DNA of 64,000 nt from Kappaphycus alvarezii (Eukaryota > Rhodophyta > Florideophyceae > Gigartinales > Solieriaceae), in contig NADL03000464.1 in assembly GCA_002205965.3 (NCBI GenBank), forward strand, positions 868,001 to 932,000, read 5' to 3'. A program made the position numbers and the translations under genes. Positions 18,992-29,596 of the stretch are shown here, in pieces (position 1 is the first letter of the stretch; each line of letters starts with the position of its first letter). Under the pieces are notes generated by a model that was given only the letters and a program-made list of their open reading frames with translations, was not told where the DNA came from and searched no databases.

Positions 18992-19654
18992 CTATCGAAT
19001 AAAGCCGTTTTTTGAAACGTCTATGTTCCCGCTCGGCCTATTCGCTTGCTGGAAAGTAACATCTGTGACATATCTTGCGACCGGAAAATCGACCGGAAAA
19101 TGACGGAACCGTGTACCACCTTTTATGAGCGTGTTGTACGAAAAAATTGTGGCGTTTCGTACAACCAGCGGTTCATGCAGCGGCTTGCTTAACATGTCCA
19201 TAAACTTCGTCATCATCCTTTCAAAGGAAGGGACTTTTAAATTGAACACCTTTGACAGCATGTCCCAGCTCCCTTCATGTTTCAGTACGATTAACATCAT
19301 GAGCAACATGTCCTTGCCAGTGTGCTGATACTTACGACCTGGACCTACATTGTACACCTCATTAATAACATCGGACAGGCTGTTCCAAACGGTCTGAAAC
19401 TGAGTGGCATCGAAATTCGTTAAGTCATGGATCGCTTTGGACCTCCCAGATTCGTAAAACACATCAAAGATAGGGCAGGGAGAGCCTGATTCGTTGTCAG
19501 TACTGTCTTCGTCGTCGTCGTCGAACTCGTTTAGTTCGTAGTTGTGCTCATAGGCCACATCAGCGAGGATCTGAAGGGCATTTGTGGCTTGGGTTGGCGA
19601 AGGAAGGGGGCTCTGGTGGGTGGAGGTGTGATGCTGGGATGGGGTAGGGGCCAT
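18992..19654 (-). pseudogene. PIF/Harbinger transposase (DDE_Tnp_4), truncated
   Basis: 220 residues from an ATG in a good context at 19654. The N-terminal region is Ser/Asp/Glu-rich, then FDVFYESGRSKAIHDLTNF, VWNSLSDVINEVYN-GPGRK, a helical DMLLMMLIVLKH stretch and SFERMMTKFMDML, the N-terminal helix-turn-helix-like part of Harbinger transposases. It reaches YVTDVTFQQANRPSGN, the block around the first catalytic Asp, then stops at SKNGFIR, where full copies continue to the second Asp and the Glu. So the catalytic core is mostly missing. No terminal repeats found. A second, decayed relative lies at 63,396 on the other strand. Confidence 0.75.
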
Positions 19655-20019
19655 GGTACTCTGTGGGTTGGGTGTTGGGGGAAGGGACTTGATGCAGGCC
19701 CCTCAAATCTGCATCAAGTCCCGAAGATTGTGTTTTTATGTAATGACTTGGTCACTACCAATGCAAGCGGCTTTTTGATTTTACAGTTTAATCACTGACC
19801 TTTTTGCAGTTTTAAATCTGGCGCCCAAAATTACTGTACAGGTATTGTTGTCGTCATACAGACTTGTGGCTGTCTTTCGCATTATTATAAGTCATTACTT
19901 AAATATTTCTTTATTTCATGAAACTGGCCTTGTTTCTACAATAGTATTGGCTCTTTCGAATGTCCCCCCCTCTTTGATAGAGTGGTCTATTAGTAAAGCA
20001 TCTACTGTATAATTCAATA
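19655..20019. other. Short spacer, no gene
   Basis: No open frame is supported between the Harbinger fragment and the pogo element. A+T-rich, with a repeated TTGATGCAGG/CATCAAGTCCC pair near 19,690-19,720. Confidence 0.4.
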
Positions 20020-20034
20020 CAGTGGTCCCTCGGT
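20020..20034 (+). repeat. Left terminal inverted repeat of pogo-like element
   Basis: CAGTGGTCCCTCGGT, directly after a TA dinucleotide. CAGT(G/A)-TCCCTCG is typical of Tigger/pogo ends. Confidence 0.75.
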
Positions 20035-20394
20035 TTTAGAACACTCGCAATAAGAAATACCTTGCATTTTAGAAACATCGAGTTGTCCACCAAAGCCGTT
20101 CCTTCATTTTTCTTCTAATTTCAATGATTTCTTCTACCTCATTTGTAGAACATCATTTATTCCACCTAAATTTCAAAATCTTTAATTTTAATTAAACTAT
20201 GAACCACTTTTAAATTCTTGAAGGAACGGCTGGATACTGTACACCAACTGTACAGTAACAACCAAAAAGTTAAAACTAGAGTCAACAAGCTACAGAACTA
20301 ATAAAACAGCATAGCGAGGACGAGAGTCCGTTTCTCATCTCATCACCTTTTTCGTGCAGTCCTAAAAATTGCAACTTCTTCGAACAGAAAAGCC

Positions 20395-21997
20395 ATGCCC
20401 CGAAATCATCTCACTAACCGGCAGAAGCTAGCCATCAAAAAAGAAGTCCATCGCCGCCGTTCGTCAGGAGATTCCACTGAACTGCGCAAAATCGCTGAAT
20501 GGTCAAAGCTGGCTCTCAAAATTTCCTTCACTCCGTCGCATCCTGTACTCTCTAGAATATCTAGAGCGAAAGACCTTTTCGTGCCAAATAATGATTCGAA
20601 GCGATGTCAGCTTGGAGCCCAACCCGCATTCGAAGAAAAACTCGTCACTTGGATAATTAATCAAAACACAGCAGGTCCCTACATCACTGGGGATATCATT
20701 TGTGAGAAAGCACGCCGAAATCTCGCAAATATTAACTCATTGCTCCCGGGAACAGAGCAGGTTAAAATTAAACTTCTCTAATGGATGGCCCTGTAATTTC
20801 CAAAAACGATGGCATCTCAAGTCGATGCGATTGCACGGTGAGGCGTCAGTTGCGGACGATGAGGCTATCGAGCGTGAGTTATCTCGACTTGAAGTCATCT
20901 GTGAACTTTATTCATTAAACGGCATCTTCAATGCCGATGAAAATGGCGTTAACTACTGCATGCCTCCTGATCGCTATACATCTTCTTCAGTAATGAAAGG
21001 TGTGCAGAAATGCAAAAAAAGATTAACTCTCTTGGTATGCTCCAACGCGTCAGGAACGGAGCAGATGCACCTTCTTTTCATGGCCAGTGCCTTAAAGCCC
21101 AGGTGCTTTCAAAAAAGTAGTGTCAAAGATATGGGTTTTGACTATTGGGCAAACAAAAAGGCATGGATGACAATGTCTATTTCCTTCGATTGGTTATTGC
21201 GATTTGATTCTAAGATGAGACGTGAAAATCGAAATGTGCTCTTGTTGCTTGACAAATTTGCTGGTCACGGTCGCCCTCATTGTCTCCCTAACCTTACCTC
21301 TACACGAGTTGAATGCCTTCCTCCGAACACTACATCCGAACTTCAACCAATGGATGCTGGCACAATTGCATCCCTTAATCGACGTTATCGAACTTTACAG
21401 TATCAACGTGTTTCGGATGAAGAGGGAACAGCTGATTCTTATTTCTATTCTGTTGATCAGCTGACCGCGATGAGGTGATTGGTCGCAGTGTGGAAAGATG
21501 TGCCTACATCTGTGATCAAAAATTGTTGGAACTCATGCGGTGTACTCAAGGATGAGAGTGGTGAGGAACTGAGAGATGAAGCAGCTGTTGATAAGAAAAA
21601 AGAAGAAAATTCTCTTACGGAGGTCGTAAACCAGCTATCATGTACACATGGACGGATTACAATTGCGGAACTTTTAAATGCAGATGACACTGATGTGTCG
21701 GAGGGTATTTTGGGTGACAAAATAGCATATTCGATTGTTTCGGAGCTTAATCAAACCTCAGAACAATTAAATGCGCCAGAAGACGACATTTTTTGTAGTC
21801 AAGTGGTTCCAGTGTATAAGCAGATTGAGACGATTCGAAATGCTATGCGAGTAATTGAGATGCAACCAGAGTCTAACATTAATCTATATGCATGTATGTG
21901 GTCTTTATTGCGTGACCTCCGCCGTCAAGAGCAGAACGGGATTCGACAGGCAACCATTGGAGAGTTTTTCTCCTTGCAGCACAGTACAAGTTCGTAA
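20395..21997 (+). pseudogene. Pogo/Tigger transposase, one frameshift and one in-frame TGA
   Basis: It starts at ATG 20395 with a psq-type helix-turn-helix (LTNRQKLAIKKEVHRRR) and a CENP-B-like second domain (FEEKLVTWIINQN-AGPYITGDII). The frame breaks near 20,770 and resumes from 20,702 in another frame with FNADENGVNYCMPPDR (first catalytic Asp, about 20,936), LLLLDKFAGHG (second Asp, 21,251) and CLPPNTTSELQPMDAGTIASL, the block before the third acidic residue. A TGA at 21476-21478 interrupts the same frame, which then continues as VWKDVPTSVIKNCWNSCG, a normal family block, to 21997. The two lesions separate three otherwise well-kept parts, so inactivation looks fairly recent. Confidence 0.82.
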
Positions 21998-22068
21998 AAT
22001 TTGGTTACCACACCTTAGAAATAACTTGTTTGTCGAAATTGTACTGGTTCAACCATGATATTCATTTA

Positions 22069-22083
22069 CTCAAGGGATCACTG
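22069..22083 (-). repeat. Right terminal inverted repeat of pogo-like element
   Basis: Reverse complement CAGTGATCCCTTGAG, matching the left end with two mismatches in the first 14 bases; followed by TA. Confidence 0.72.
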
Positions 22084-22208
22084 TACAATATAGTAAACAC
22101 AGTACGTTCAGGACAGTACTTTCGTACACTATTCCGGGCCACAACCGACCATATCTTTCAAATATTAAATCACCCCACATTTTCCCCCCTTTCGTACTGT
22201 GTCTGCTG

Positions 22209-22225
22209 GTACAGTACAGTACTGT
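22209..22225. repeat. TACAGTACAGTACTGT palindromic unit
   Basis: GTACAGTACAGTACTGT lies between the pogo element and the LTR at 22,238. Related CAGTACG and CAGTAC units lie at 22,098-22,126. Confidence 0.55.
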
Positions 22226-22237
22226 TGCGGATTTCAG

Positions 22238-22631
22238 CGGGTCCCGAAAGGACATTCAAGTGCTAAGATATAGCGAGAGGATCAGATCGCAGTCAGTCAA
22301 CTGAGCAAAAGGATAGTCAGGGGATGATAGTATACACAATCGATCGGAACCAGACCCCGGCTCCCTCCTCATCCTCCAGAGGAGGTCCACATTCCTTTCA
22401 TTTATAGACACACTAACTGCTCAGACATTAATCTGATGGCGTCACCGAATGTAATATGGCATTCAAAGTCAACGTCTACATTTAAGAATGCAAAGACGAG
22501 CACTACGTCTTGCATTCATTCTATCGAGTATGCGTCCTACCGACCATACTCAGATTTTCTCTTTGCATGACGATCACATCAGACTCGCATGCCATGTGTA
22601 CACATTGCACAGGTTTCGAGCGTGTCCAACA
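22238..22631 (-). repeat. 3' LTR of element 2
   Basis: In the minus sense it begins TGTTGGACACGCTCG and ends with GGGACCC followed by G, where the other copy has A. A polypurine tract precedes it. It is the same length as the other copy and differs at only a small number of positions by eye. Confidence 0.85.
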
Positions 22632-22641
22632 CTCCCCCCAG
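22632..22641 (-). other. Polypurine tract of element 2
   Basis: Minus-strand CTGGGGGGAG directly abuts the LTR start, as expected for plus-strand DNA priming. Confidence 0.7.
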
Positions 22642-22697
22642 TCGCAGCGAAGCTTGTCGTAGCGCACGACTCAATTAAGCTTATATTTTTACTCGAT

Positions 22698-22934
22698 TTA
22701 CCAGCGATTCCTATTAACAGCCTTCTCATTCGACAGTGGGAAGTCTAGATATGCAGTGATGCATGCTGTATTCAACCTGTTCCACATTGTGTAATTCCGC
22801 TTAGTCAGAGCATCCGAGATATTTTCTGAGCCAGGGATCCAATGGATGACATTAGTTTCTTTGCTCTCGAAGCTATTCCGAATTCGTTGCACAGTCTGCC
22901 GTAGCCGATTTTTTTTCCTTCGTGAATTGTAGTG
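22698..22934 (-). pseudogene. Element 2 RNase H C-terminal remnant
   Basis: The frame reads RLRQTVQRIRNSF, then NVIHWIPGSENISDALTK, which is the end of the copia RNase H domain (W-x-P-x-x-x-N-x-x-D-x-LTK). It continues to the polypurine tract. The front of the RNase H domain is not present on the other side of the nested element, so part was deleted. Confidence 0.72.
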
Positions 22935-22939
22935 ATAGT
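22935..22939. repeat. Left copy of target-site duplication ATAGT
   Basis: ATAGT directly precedes the TG of the LTR at 22940; the same five bases occur at 28533-28537, exactly where element 2's RT resumes. Confidence 0.55.
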
Positions 22940-23660
22940 TGTAGAAAAGCACGCGGGTTAGGTAAAGGGAGAAGAAAAGCAAAGGAAGAAGAAGAAAAAA
23001 GTAAGAAACCAAGTGAAGGTTGTCGACCTTGGGCGGTCGACCAGTTTACTTGAAGGTCGACAATCACAACCTATATATACTCTAATTCGTGCGCTCCACC
23101 GCCGTCGCAGCGTGTGATAGCGGCGGTCATGCCTTAACAAGCCACGTTGCTCGTGTGTGGCGCTGTACAAGAAAAGCGCCTGCAAAGTAGAACTACAACA
23201 ATTTAAGACAAGTAGAACCAAATAAATCAATTTCTATTCCAAAGTTTCATATCGAGCTCTAAAAAATCACCAATTTCAATGCCGACACTCCAAACCCCTT
23301 CGCGCAGCCCAGAATCGCACATTGGATGCAAATAGGCCATTTCAGCCCACATGCGCAGATCCCTCTCCATCTGCATAGCCAGTCAACTACTCCAGACTTC
23401 GTCCAATCACAGCGCGCCAATTGGGCAGATCCCCGCTAGCGCCCCATACAATCCACAACACTTGTAGACACCACGTTGCACAGAACTATTTTCAGTAGCC
23501 AATCACATTCGCGTTTCAAGCTGGGTTCGAGGAGAGGCGCATATGCGCATTCCGAAGGGATTACCCAAAAATGCCCATCGTCCCTTGCAACTTTGGTTCC
23601 AAGGGGTCTGAGACCAACTTGACCAACTGACAAGTACTAGACCCTATCCTAACATCAACA
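22940..23660 (-). repeat. 3' LTR of element 1
   Basis: Starts TGTTGATGTTAGG in the minus sense and ends GCTTTTCTACA (TG...CA). A TATA-type stretch (23072-23079) is followed downstream, in the transcript direction, by three GTCGAC sites (23056, 23036, 23022) before a pyrimidine-rich end. Confidence 0.75.
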
Positions 23661-23672
23661 CTCCTCCTCGGG
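23661..23672 (-). other. Polypurine tract of element 1
   Basis: Minus-strand CCCGAGGAGGAG sits immediately before the LTR TG. Confidence 0.7.
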
Positions 23673-24323
23673 TCCCTGTCCAAGTCCTGTACGTTCCATT
23701 ACTGCAATTTTACGTGCAGGACTAAGTGTATTCGTCAGAATATCCGCATCGTTCAACTCACAAGGGACATACTCCACGGTGATTTAATCTAGCTTTACCA
23801 AGTTCCTGACGAGATTGACTTTAATGTCAATGTGCTTGGCACGTCCTGACGGGCGCCGCTCACCAGCAGCCCACTCGATCGCACATTGATTGTCTGGGCG
23901 AATAGGACCGGGCACATCCACTTCGAGACCACACTCGCGAAGTACACGCACTGTCCAAGTAATCTCCTGCCCTGCAAACGTTAACGCATAATACTCGGCT
24001 TCCGCAGTGGACAGCACTACCGATTCTTGCTTCCTTGCACCAAACAAGCATGTCGCCGATCCAAGCTTCAGCAAGTATCCCGACATGGACTTACGATCGC
24101 TAGTGTCACCGGCAAAGTCTGAGTCCACATACCCACGTAAGTCCAGAGACCCGGGGTAGTAGAGTATCCCATGATCGCAAGTCCCACGCAGGTAACGTAG
24201 CACTCGTTTCACAGCTCTGTGATAGTACGCGGTCGGAGCCTTCTGGAAAAGAGCCAGTATTAGCACCGGAGCAAGGATTTCCAGACGAGTACGTAGTGCC
24301 AAGTACAACAGAGATCCGATCAT
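23673..24323 (-). pseudogene. Element 1 RNase H
   Basis: An intact frame from 24323 reads MIGSLLYLALRTR, then VKRVLRYLRGTCDHGILYY, GYVDSDFAGDTSDRKSMSGY (first catalytic Asp), KQESVVLSTAEAEYYAL (Glu) and RPDNQCAIEWA (Asp), then HIDIKVNLVRN. It stops at 23784; the expected continuation VEYVPCELNDADILT is present beyond that stop. Confidence 0.88.
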
Positions 24324-24626
24324 CTGTTGATACAGTTGCAGTCATATGGAAAGTTCTGCGCTTCCGAAGAGAGCGTTGAGAAGAAGAATGACTCAACCAC
24401 AGGACTGCGAGCAGGCTTGCACTTGTTCAATCCGAAGCGGCGTAATATTCCTTCGACATACAAACGCTGGACAAGCTTCAGGCGGAAAAGTCGACCATCT
24501 TAGTTTGTGGTCCAAATCAAAGCTAATCCAAGATAGAAGCTCACGCGATCCTCAACGCGCAACAAGTACAAACCATTAAGCTCCTCCAAGATTGAGGAAC
24601 GTTGCGCGGCAGTTGGCGTGAACACT

Positions 24627-25156
24627 AAGAGATCGTCAACGTATACCAAAATTTATGCGTACTAGTTGCAAGCTACGCTGTGCCGAAACACACAAGGAGC
24701 GCTTGGGAGTTCCTCGAACCCCAAGTTGGGAAGGTCTTTACTGAACTTCGGGTGCCAAGCAAGGTGAGCCTCTTTCAGTCTATACATGGCTTTGACAAAC
24801 TTGCAACAATAAGACTTCAGCCCAGGTACACCACGCGGAGAGGTAATCCACACATCTTTCTTGAGCTCGCCATTCAAAAAGGCCGTCTTGACGTCCAATT
24901 GTGCAACATACATCTGGATGCACAAGGTGAGGTGCAGGAACAGGGGCACCAGAGTGAATGATACGACCGGTGCAAAAGTCTCCAAGTAGTCCTGACCAAA
25001 CGTTTGGTGGTTCCCACCCGCGACAACACGAGCTTTGAAAAGTTCAACTGAACCATCTGCCTTACGCTTCACCTTCAAAATGATATGCGTAGGCAGGGGC
25101 TGTGATGCAAGAGAGTAATCGAGAACCAAAGTGCCTTTGGCGTCAAGTGATTGCAA
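24627..25156 (-). pseudogene. Element 1 reverse transcriptase
   Basis: The frame has FKARVVAGGNHQTFGQDYLE and QLDVKTAFLNGELKKDVWI (first catalytic Asp) as in copia RT (RVT_2). After a stop at 24662 the YVDD box is still readable at 24632-24646 in another frame (VYVDDLLVF). Frameshifts separate it from RNase H. Confidence 0.88.
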
Positions 25157-26191
25157 TTAATCCTGGATGACCGCCTCCCATAAGCTGTACTCAGCAGAAG
25201 TAGCAGAAAATGCTTCCCCCAGAGTCGGCTCATCACTGGTCGTGACTTCGACTGCTTGCAAGGTTGCGGCACCAACCATGTACCTCCACTTCTTCGGTGC
25301 ACGACGTGTGCGTCGCTGATAACGTGACTCATTTTCACAGGTAGTTTGCACATTATGCTCCTCCAGGTGATTGACTTCGTTATCGCCCGCATAATATTCT
25401 TGAACGTCAAGTTCATCGGACAAATTGTTGCTTTCACTTGCAGATTCAACCTGGACTTCTGGCGAATGGCTTGACTGCGGTTCCGTTGCCACATGGTCTT
25501 CATCGACTTCATCTATCGCGAAATCAGAGTACTCGTTCTCGATCTCCGAATCAGTGTTGCAACTGAAATCGCTCTCACTGGCACTCTCATCATCCATGTA
25601 GTTGTCCAGATAGGGTGCACCAGGAGACGAAGATTCGTCGAAGGTCACATGACGTGACTTTAAAATGCGGGGTACGCCGTTATCATCTGTGAACAGAACC
25701 TCGTACACACTATGCCCAAGATTCTGCAAATTCACCCCCTCAAGTGCACGAGACTCGAACCTGGTGTCCGGGTTCATCTTAAATACGTACGCAGCGCAAC
25801 CAAATACTCTCAAGATCCTCAGCGAAGGTGTAGAATCCGTGACTCAGAAGAATGGAGTGAGTGCCGTAGCGGAATGCGGAACCTTGTTACGCACATGTAT
25901 AACGTGCTTTAATGCATACGGCCATATCCATTCTGGCAAGTTGGCCTGTGGCAGCAAAGATAGAGCAGCTTCCTCCATTGTACGGTTAATTCGCTTGGTT
26001 GTGGCATTGTGCTCCGGAGTATACGGAGGTGAGAACGAAGTTACTTGTAGATCATTGGCAGGGTTCTCCTGCAAAGCAATATAGTCTTCCGCATTATCCG
26101 AGTGGACGTTCGCAATCGGTGCTCCTTCAAGCTGCTGGAGCTTCTTTGCCATTGCTTTGAACACATCCGTGAGTTCACTTTGGTGTACCAT
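25157..26191 (-). pseudogene. Element 1 integrase core and integrase-RT linker
   Basis: 25844-26191 holds VHSDNAEDYIALQ (second Asp) and FSPPYTPEHNATTKRINRTM (catalytic Glu) of the DDE core. After a frame break, 25157-25813 begins MRVFGCAAYVF, the usual C-terminal integrase block, then a long Glu/Ser/Asp-rich linker and SLWEAVIQD, the typical lead-in to copia RT. The start of the core, with the first Asp, is near 26,276. Confidence 0.85.
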
Positions 26192-26275
26192 GAACCCAAC
26201 TAATGCATACCTGGAGTGCTCGTCGATGAATGCCGAAGCTTATCGAAAGCGATCGGGAAAGGACGTGAGCAATGG

Positions 26276-26839
26276 CTAAAGAATATCAGAGTGCGCAACG
26301 TCGCCAACATCGGTTTCACGTTTGAACCTGCCTAAGTACAGTAGTTTGTGTGCTTTTCCAAGTCGGTATGGGCGACACACCTTCTCCATTCGAACCAACT
26401 TGGGAACCCCTTCAGCATGCTTGTGCACATCCTGCAAGTCGCGTGCGTTGATATGCGCAAGTCGACGGTGCCAAAGTTGAGCCAATTCATCTTCGCGTGC
26501 AGACATAGCATGCCAATTGCTGCCGTGCATCAACGGATCAGGGAGTGTGTACAAACCTGATCTCCTGTTTCGTTCGCCGCATCCAATAAGGAACCCATCT
26601 TCATGTGTGAGACGGATATCACATGCGCTGAAGAATGAACCAATGCCCTTGTCGGCGGGACGGCCCACAGAAACCAAATTGTACTCAAGATCTGGAACCA
26701 ACAGTGCATCCGCAAGACGCAAGTTGGCAGTCGCAAGCGGAAGTATTATATTACCCTGTTGCGTGGCTGTCACTGTAGTACTGTCTGCCAGTAGTATGGT
26801 TCGGCTAGTCACATCATGCAATGAACTCGGGACAAACAC
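26276..26839 (-). pseudogene. Element 1 protease tail and GAG-pre-integrase domain
   Basis: LLVPDLEYNLVSVGRPADKG is the conserved block after the copia protease; LWHRRLAHINARDLQDVH with a following VCRPYRLGK is the H-x-H-C2 zinc domain before integrase, with the first Cys of the final pair changed. The frame ends at GDVAHSDIL, the region of the first integrase Asp. Confidence 0.82.
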
Positions 26840-27923
26840 AGACTCGGAGCAGAAGAAGTAGATGTTTCCCCGCCGTCAGCATAGGTTTTCATAGCGCCTT
26901 CTGCAGATGGTAGAATGGTGGACTTTTCGATGGAAATTCCAGCGATTTCAATCTTGGATGACTTTTCAGATGACTTTCCGCCAGACCTAGCACTTCCTGC
27001 CTTGTCTTTAGACTTCAAGCTTAGTTTTTCCAGTAGATTTTTCGGCAAGTGGTTGTCCGGGTTGTCTGGATTCACATGAAATCGATCGGAAGTGTGTCCA
27101 TCACGGTCACAGAAGGTACAGTAATACCCGTTGCTATTCACTGCGTATGCACGTCCTGTAAACTCACTGCGGGTGCGATCATCCGATGTATTGCCATCCT
27201 TCTGGTTCAAACTAAAAGCATTGTTCGGCGATTTGGAACTACGAGAGCGATTTGGAATTACCAGAGCCTTTTTGTCTGCCTTTTTACGACTGCGAGTACG
27301 CCCAGAACCACCGGAAGTCATATATATGGCGTTGTACTCATCAATAAGAGTAGTCGCTACGTAATCCGAGGTCAGTTCTGATATCACTTTGGTCCGAAGA
27401 GCGGCTGCAGTGGATTTAAAAGAGCAGTTGGGATCTATACATGCCAGAAGCATAGGTGCCTTATAGGACTCAGGAATGGCAGCGTCCTTGCCCATGCGAT
27501 CCAATTGTGAAAATAAGGCAGCAAACTGATCCACGTAGTCCGACATATTCTGCCCATTGTTGGTCATGCGAAACAGTTGAGCTGAACCGCAATGCGAGAA
27601 ATAGTCCGATTGGAAGCATAAAACGCATCCAAAAGTGTCAACATACGAGCTGGATCATCATCCACATCCATGACCACACTCAACGGAGCATCCTCAAGAG
27701 CACAGATAATGATTGCACATGCCTTTTCACGTTTAGCCAGAAGGCGCGCAACACACTGAGAGCTACTTGGGGAAGCATCTTTAGAGGTTTTAGCCGTAGA
27801 GGAGTGTTCCGTAGTAGATGCTACGACGTTCCAAACACCTTTTATGCGGCACGCAGCTCGAAGGCGGTGACGCCAAAGTGTATAGTCTTCTCCCTGCTTA
27901 CCGTGAAATCGGGGGACCTTCAC
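26809..27923 (-). pseudogene. Element 1 gag
   Basis: Two overlapping frames. The upstream part (27564-27923, from a GTG) has PRFHGKQGEDYTLWRHRLRA, the copia gag opening. The second (26809-27567) has a capsid-like helical stretch and a zinc knuckle YCTFCDRDGHTSDRF, in which the last Cys is replaced by Phe. The frame break at 27,564 inactivates it. Confidence 0.82.
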
Positions 27924-28532
27924 ACCAGAACTGGTATCAGACTCAACTTACGAGTAAGGCATTTTTCAAAACACGAAAAACAGTGACCAGTTACAGTAAT
28001 TTCGCACGTAGAAGAAGAATAAGGTAGACGAAGGAAGCCGGATGACCAAGCCAGTGCTTCTGTGACAAAAGAGAGTAGGGCTGGAGTGGATATGCGAATC
28101 AGCACTCAATAGCGAGGGCGCCAGCCGAGACTCTGTAACAAAGTCTGCAAAGATCGTCTGGAAGCTTCCAGTACGTGATCACAAGGGGGAGTGCAACTCG
28201 ACGCTCGGAGTGTACTCACGGGTGAAGATCGATTCTACCCGGAACCAAAATGGCAAAGTGAGGAACACAATGCCAATTCCAAACAACACAAACAAGAGGG
28301 GTACTGCAAGCGGAGTGTCCACTCACCACTTAGCAGCACGGGGACGCCAGCGGAGACCGGGAGATGGTCTTCAACATTCGTCTGGATGCGTCCCGTACGC
28401 GGTCACTGGGAGAGTCCGGTCTCGTGCTGGGTGGTTACTAACAGACGCGACGCGTTCACCACAGCCGGAGAGAGAAGAACACGGTACTCAATCGCCGCAC
28501 AAAAACAAAACAACTTCGTAGAATCCAAAAGA
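27924..28532 (-). other. Leader of element 1 with internal duplication; expected LTR not recognised
   Basis: Should contain primer site and 5' LTR but shows no likeness to 22940-23660. It carries a diverged direct duplication: 28114-28182 and 28340-28406 share CGCCAGC-GAGAC, CGTCTGGA-GC-TCC and GTACG-G-TCAC in order. The plus strand at 27932-27943 reads TGGTATCAGACT, like a tRNA-iMet primer site but in the wrong orientation. Confidence 0.5.
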
Positions 28533-28537
28533 ATAGT
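28533..28537. repeat. Right copy of target-site duplication ATAGT
   Basis: Lies exactly where the element 2 RT reading (FGGCTI) loses homology. Confidence 0.55.
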
Positions 28538-29584
28538 GCAACCACCGAAACTATAGACCGGGCCGCTCACGATTTTTCCTACGACAAACCTCTTCTGAAG
28601 CTCAGTCAGAAACCGATCTATGTCACCTGGCCTCCCGGCAACTAAGAAGTCGTGTCTTAGTATTGCAAGTAGTGAAATATACCCCTTATCGTCGCGCTTG
28701 ACGAATAGCTGACTTACTCCGAATAATCACACCATCCCGGTTGTGTTGAGAATCCAGTCTTCCACGGCTAACATACATTTCCTACCGGCCTCAACTAAGC
28801 CATATAGCAGATTTGTTAACTTACAGTGTACACCCTTACAATATTTCCGTGACCTCACCAACTCTCTTGGAGGTCTCACGTATACGACCATTTTTATGGG
28901 TCCAATTTGTAGATATGCCTCTTTTATGTCAGCCGTCCTGATTGAAAAGCCAAGGAAAGTTACAATCGAGAGGAGCAGTCGAATAACAAATACCTGAGCG
29001 TTTGACGAATCCTTTCGGATACCATCTTTGTCATCGTCCTCGCTACCGTGTGGTACGATTCGTGCTTTAAGCGTTTGTGTCCATTCTTCATCAGTGTTCA
29101 CGTTGTAGACGACATGTGATGTCATGACGTTTGCATTCCCTGATACCTCCTTTTCGTCCACCTCAACATATGCATATTCCCAATTTGATTTGTGTTCTGA
29201 ATCAAATGCTTCGTAAAATATCCAGGACGGCGCGAATTCAAATTTAGTTCTAGATAACTGCTGTGATCTCAGTTGTTCGAACATTTCGTTTAGACTTTTT
29301 GGTTTTTCTGAGTCAAGAGGCACATAGTTCTGTTTATGACCTTCGACCTCGTCTGCGGACCTATCAATGTCCATGCGTACTTCGTCGCTAATTATGGCAG
29401 CCCCCTCATGCGCCTTATGGTTCTTGTGCATGTCTTCACAAGTCGCCTGACTAACGGTGTCTGGATTAAGGCAACCGTACGGGTCTCCTGGTCCGATTAA
29501 TTCCCCAATGCCTGTGTTGTATTCATGTGGAGCTATCCTGGCCCGGATTTTGAAGTAGGTTGGCGAGTTGATCGGCGGATTCAT
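28538..29584 (-). pseudogene. Element 2 reverse transcriptase
   Basis: The frame 28727-29584 shows NEMFEQLRSQQLSRTKFE, LKARIVPHGSEDDDKDGI and FSIRTADIKEAYLQIGP (first catalytic Asp) and VVYVRPPRELV, a derived copia-like RT. A stop near 28,727 is followed by LFGVSQLFVKRDDKGYI and, in place of the YVDD box, AILRHDFLVAG, so the active site is lost. Reading continues to FGGCTI at the insertion point. Confidence 0.78.
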
Positions 29585-29596
29585 CGTTCTTTGATT

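Larger units (their letters stand above)
20020..22083 (+). mobile_element. Pogo/Tigger-like DNA transposon with TIRs and TA target duplication
   Basis: A 2,064-bp unit. The left end reads CAGTGGTCCCTCGG and the right end, in reverse complement, CAGTGATCCCTTGA, matching at 12 of 14 positions. Both ends are flanked by TA (20018-20019 and 22084-22085), the target of Tc1/mariner/pogo elements. A transposase with CENP-B-like N-terminus and DDE domain fills the middle. The ends look complete; the transposase has two lesions. Confidence 0.85.
22940..28532 (-). mobile_element. Ty1/copia retrotransposon (element 1) nested in element 2
   Basis: Minus-strand gag, protease/GAG-pre-integrase, integrase, RT and RNase H in copia order, ending in a polypurine tract and a 721-bp LTR (22940-23660). 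The outer boundaries are set by homology of the flanks to element 2 RT and RNase H and by the ATAGT repeats. A matching 5' LTR is not recognisable in 27,924-28,532. Confidence 0.75.
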
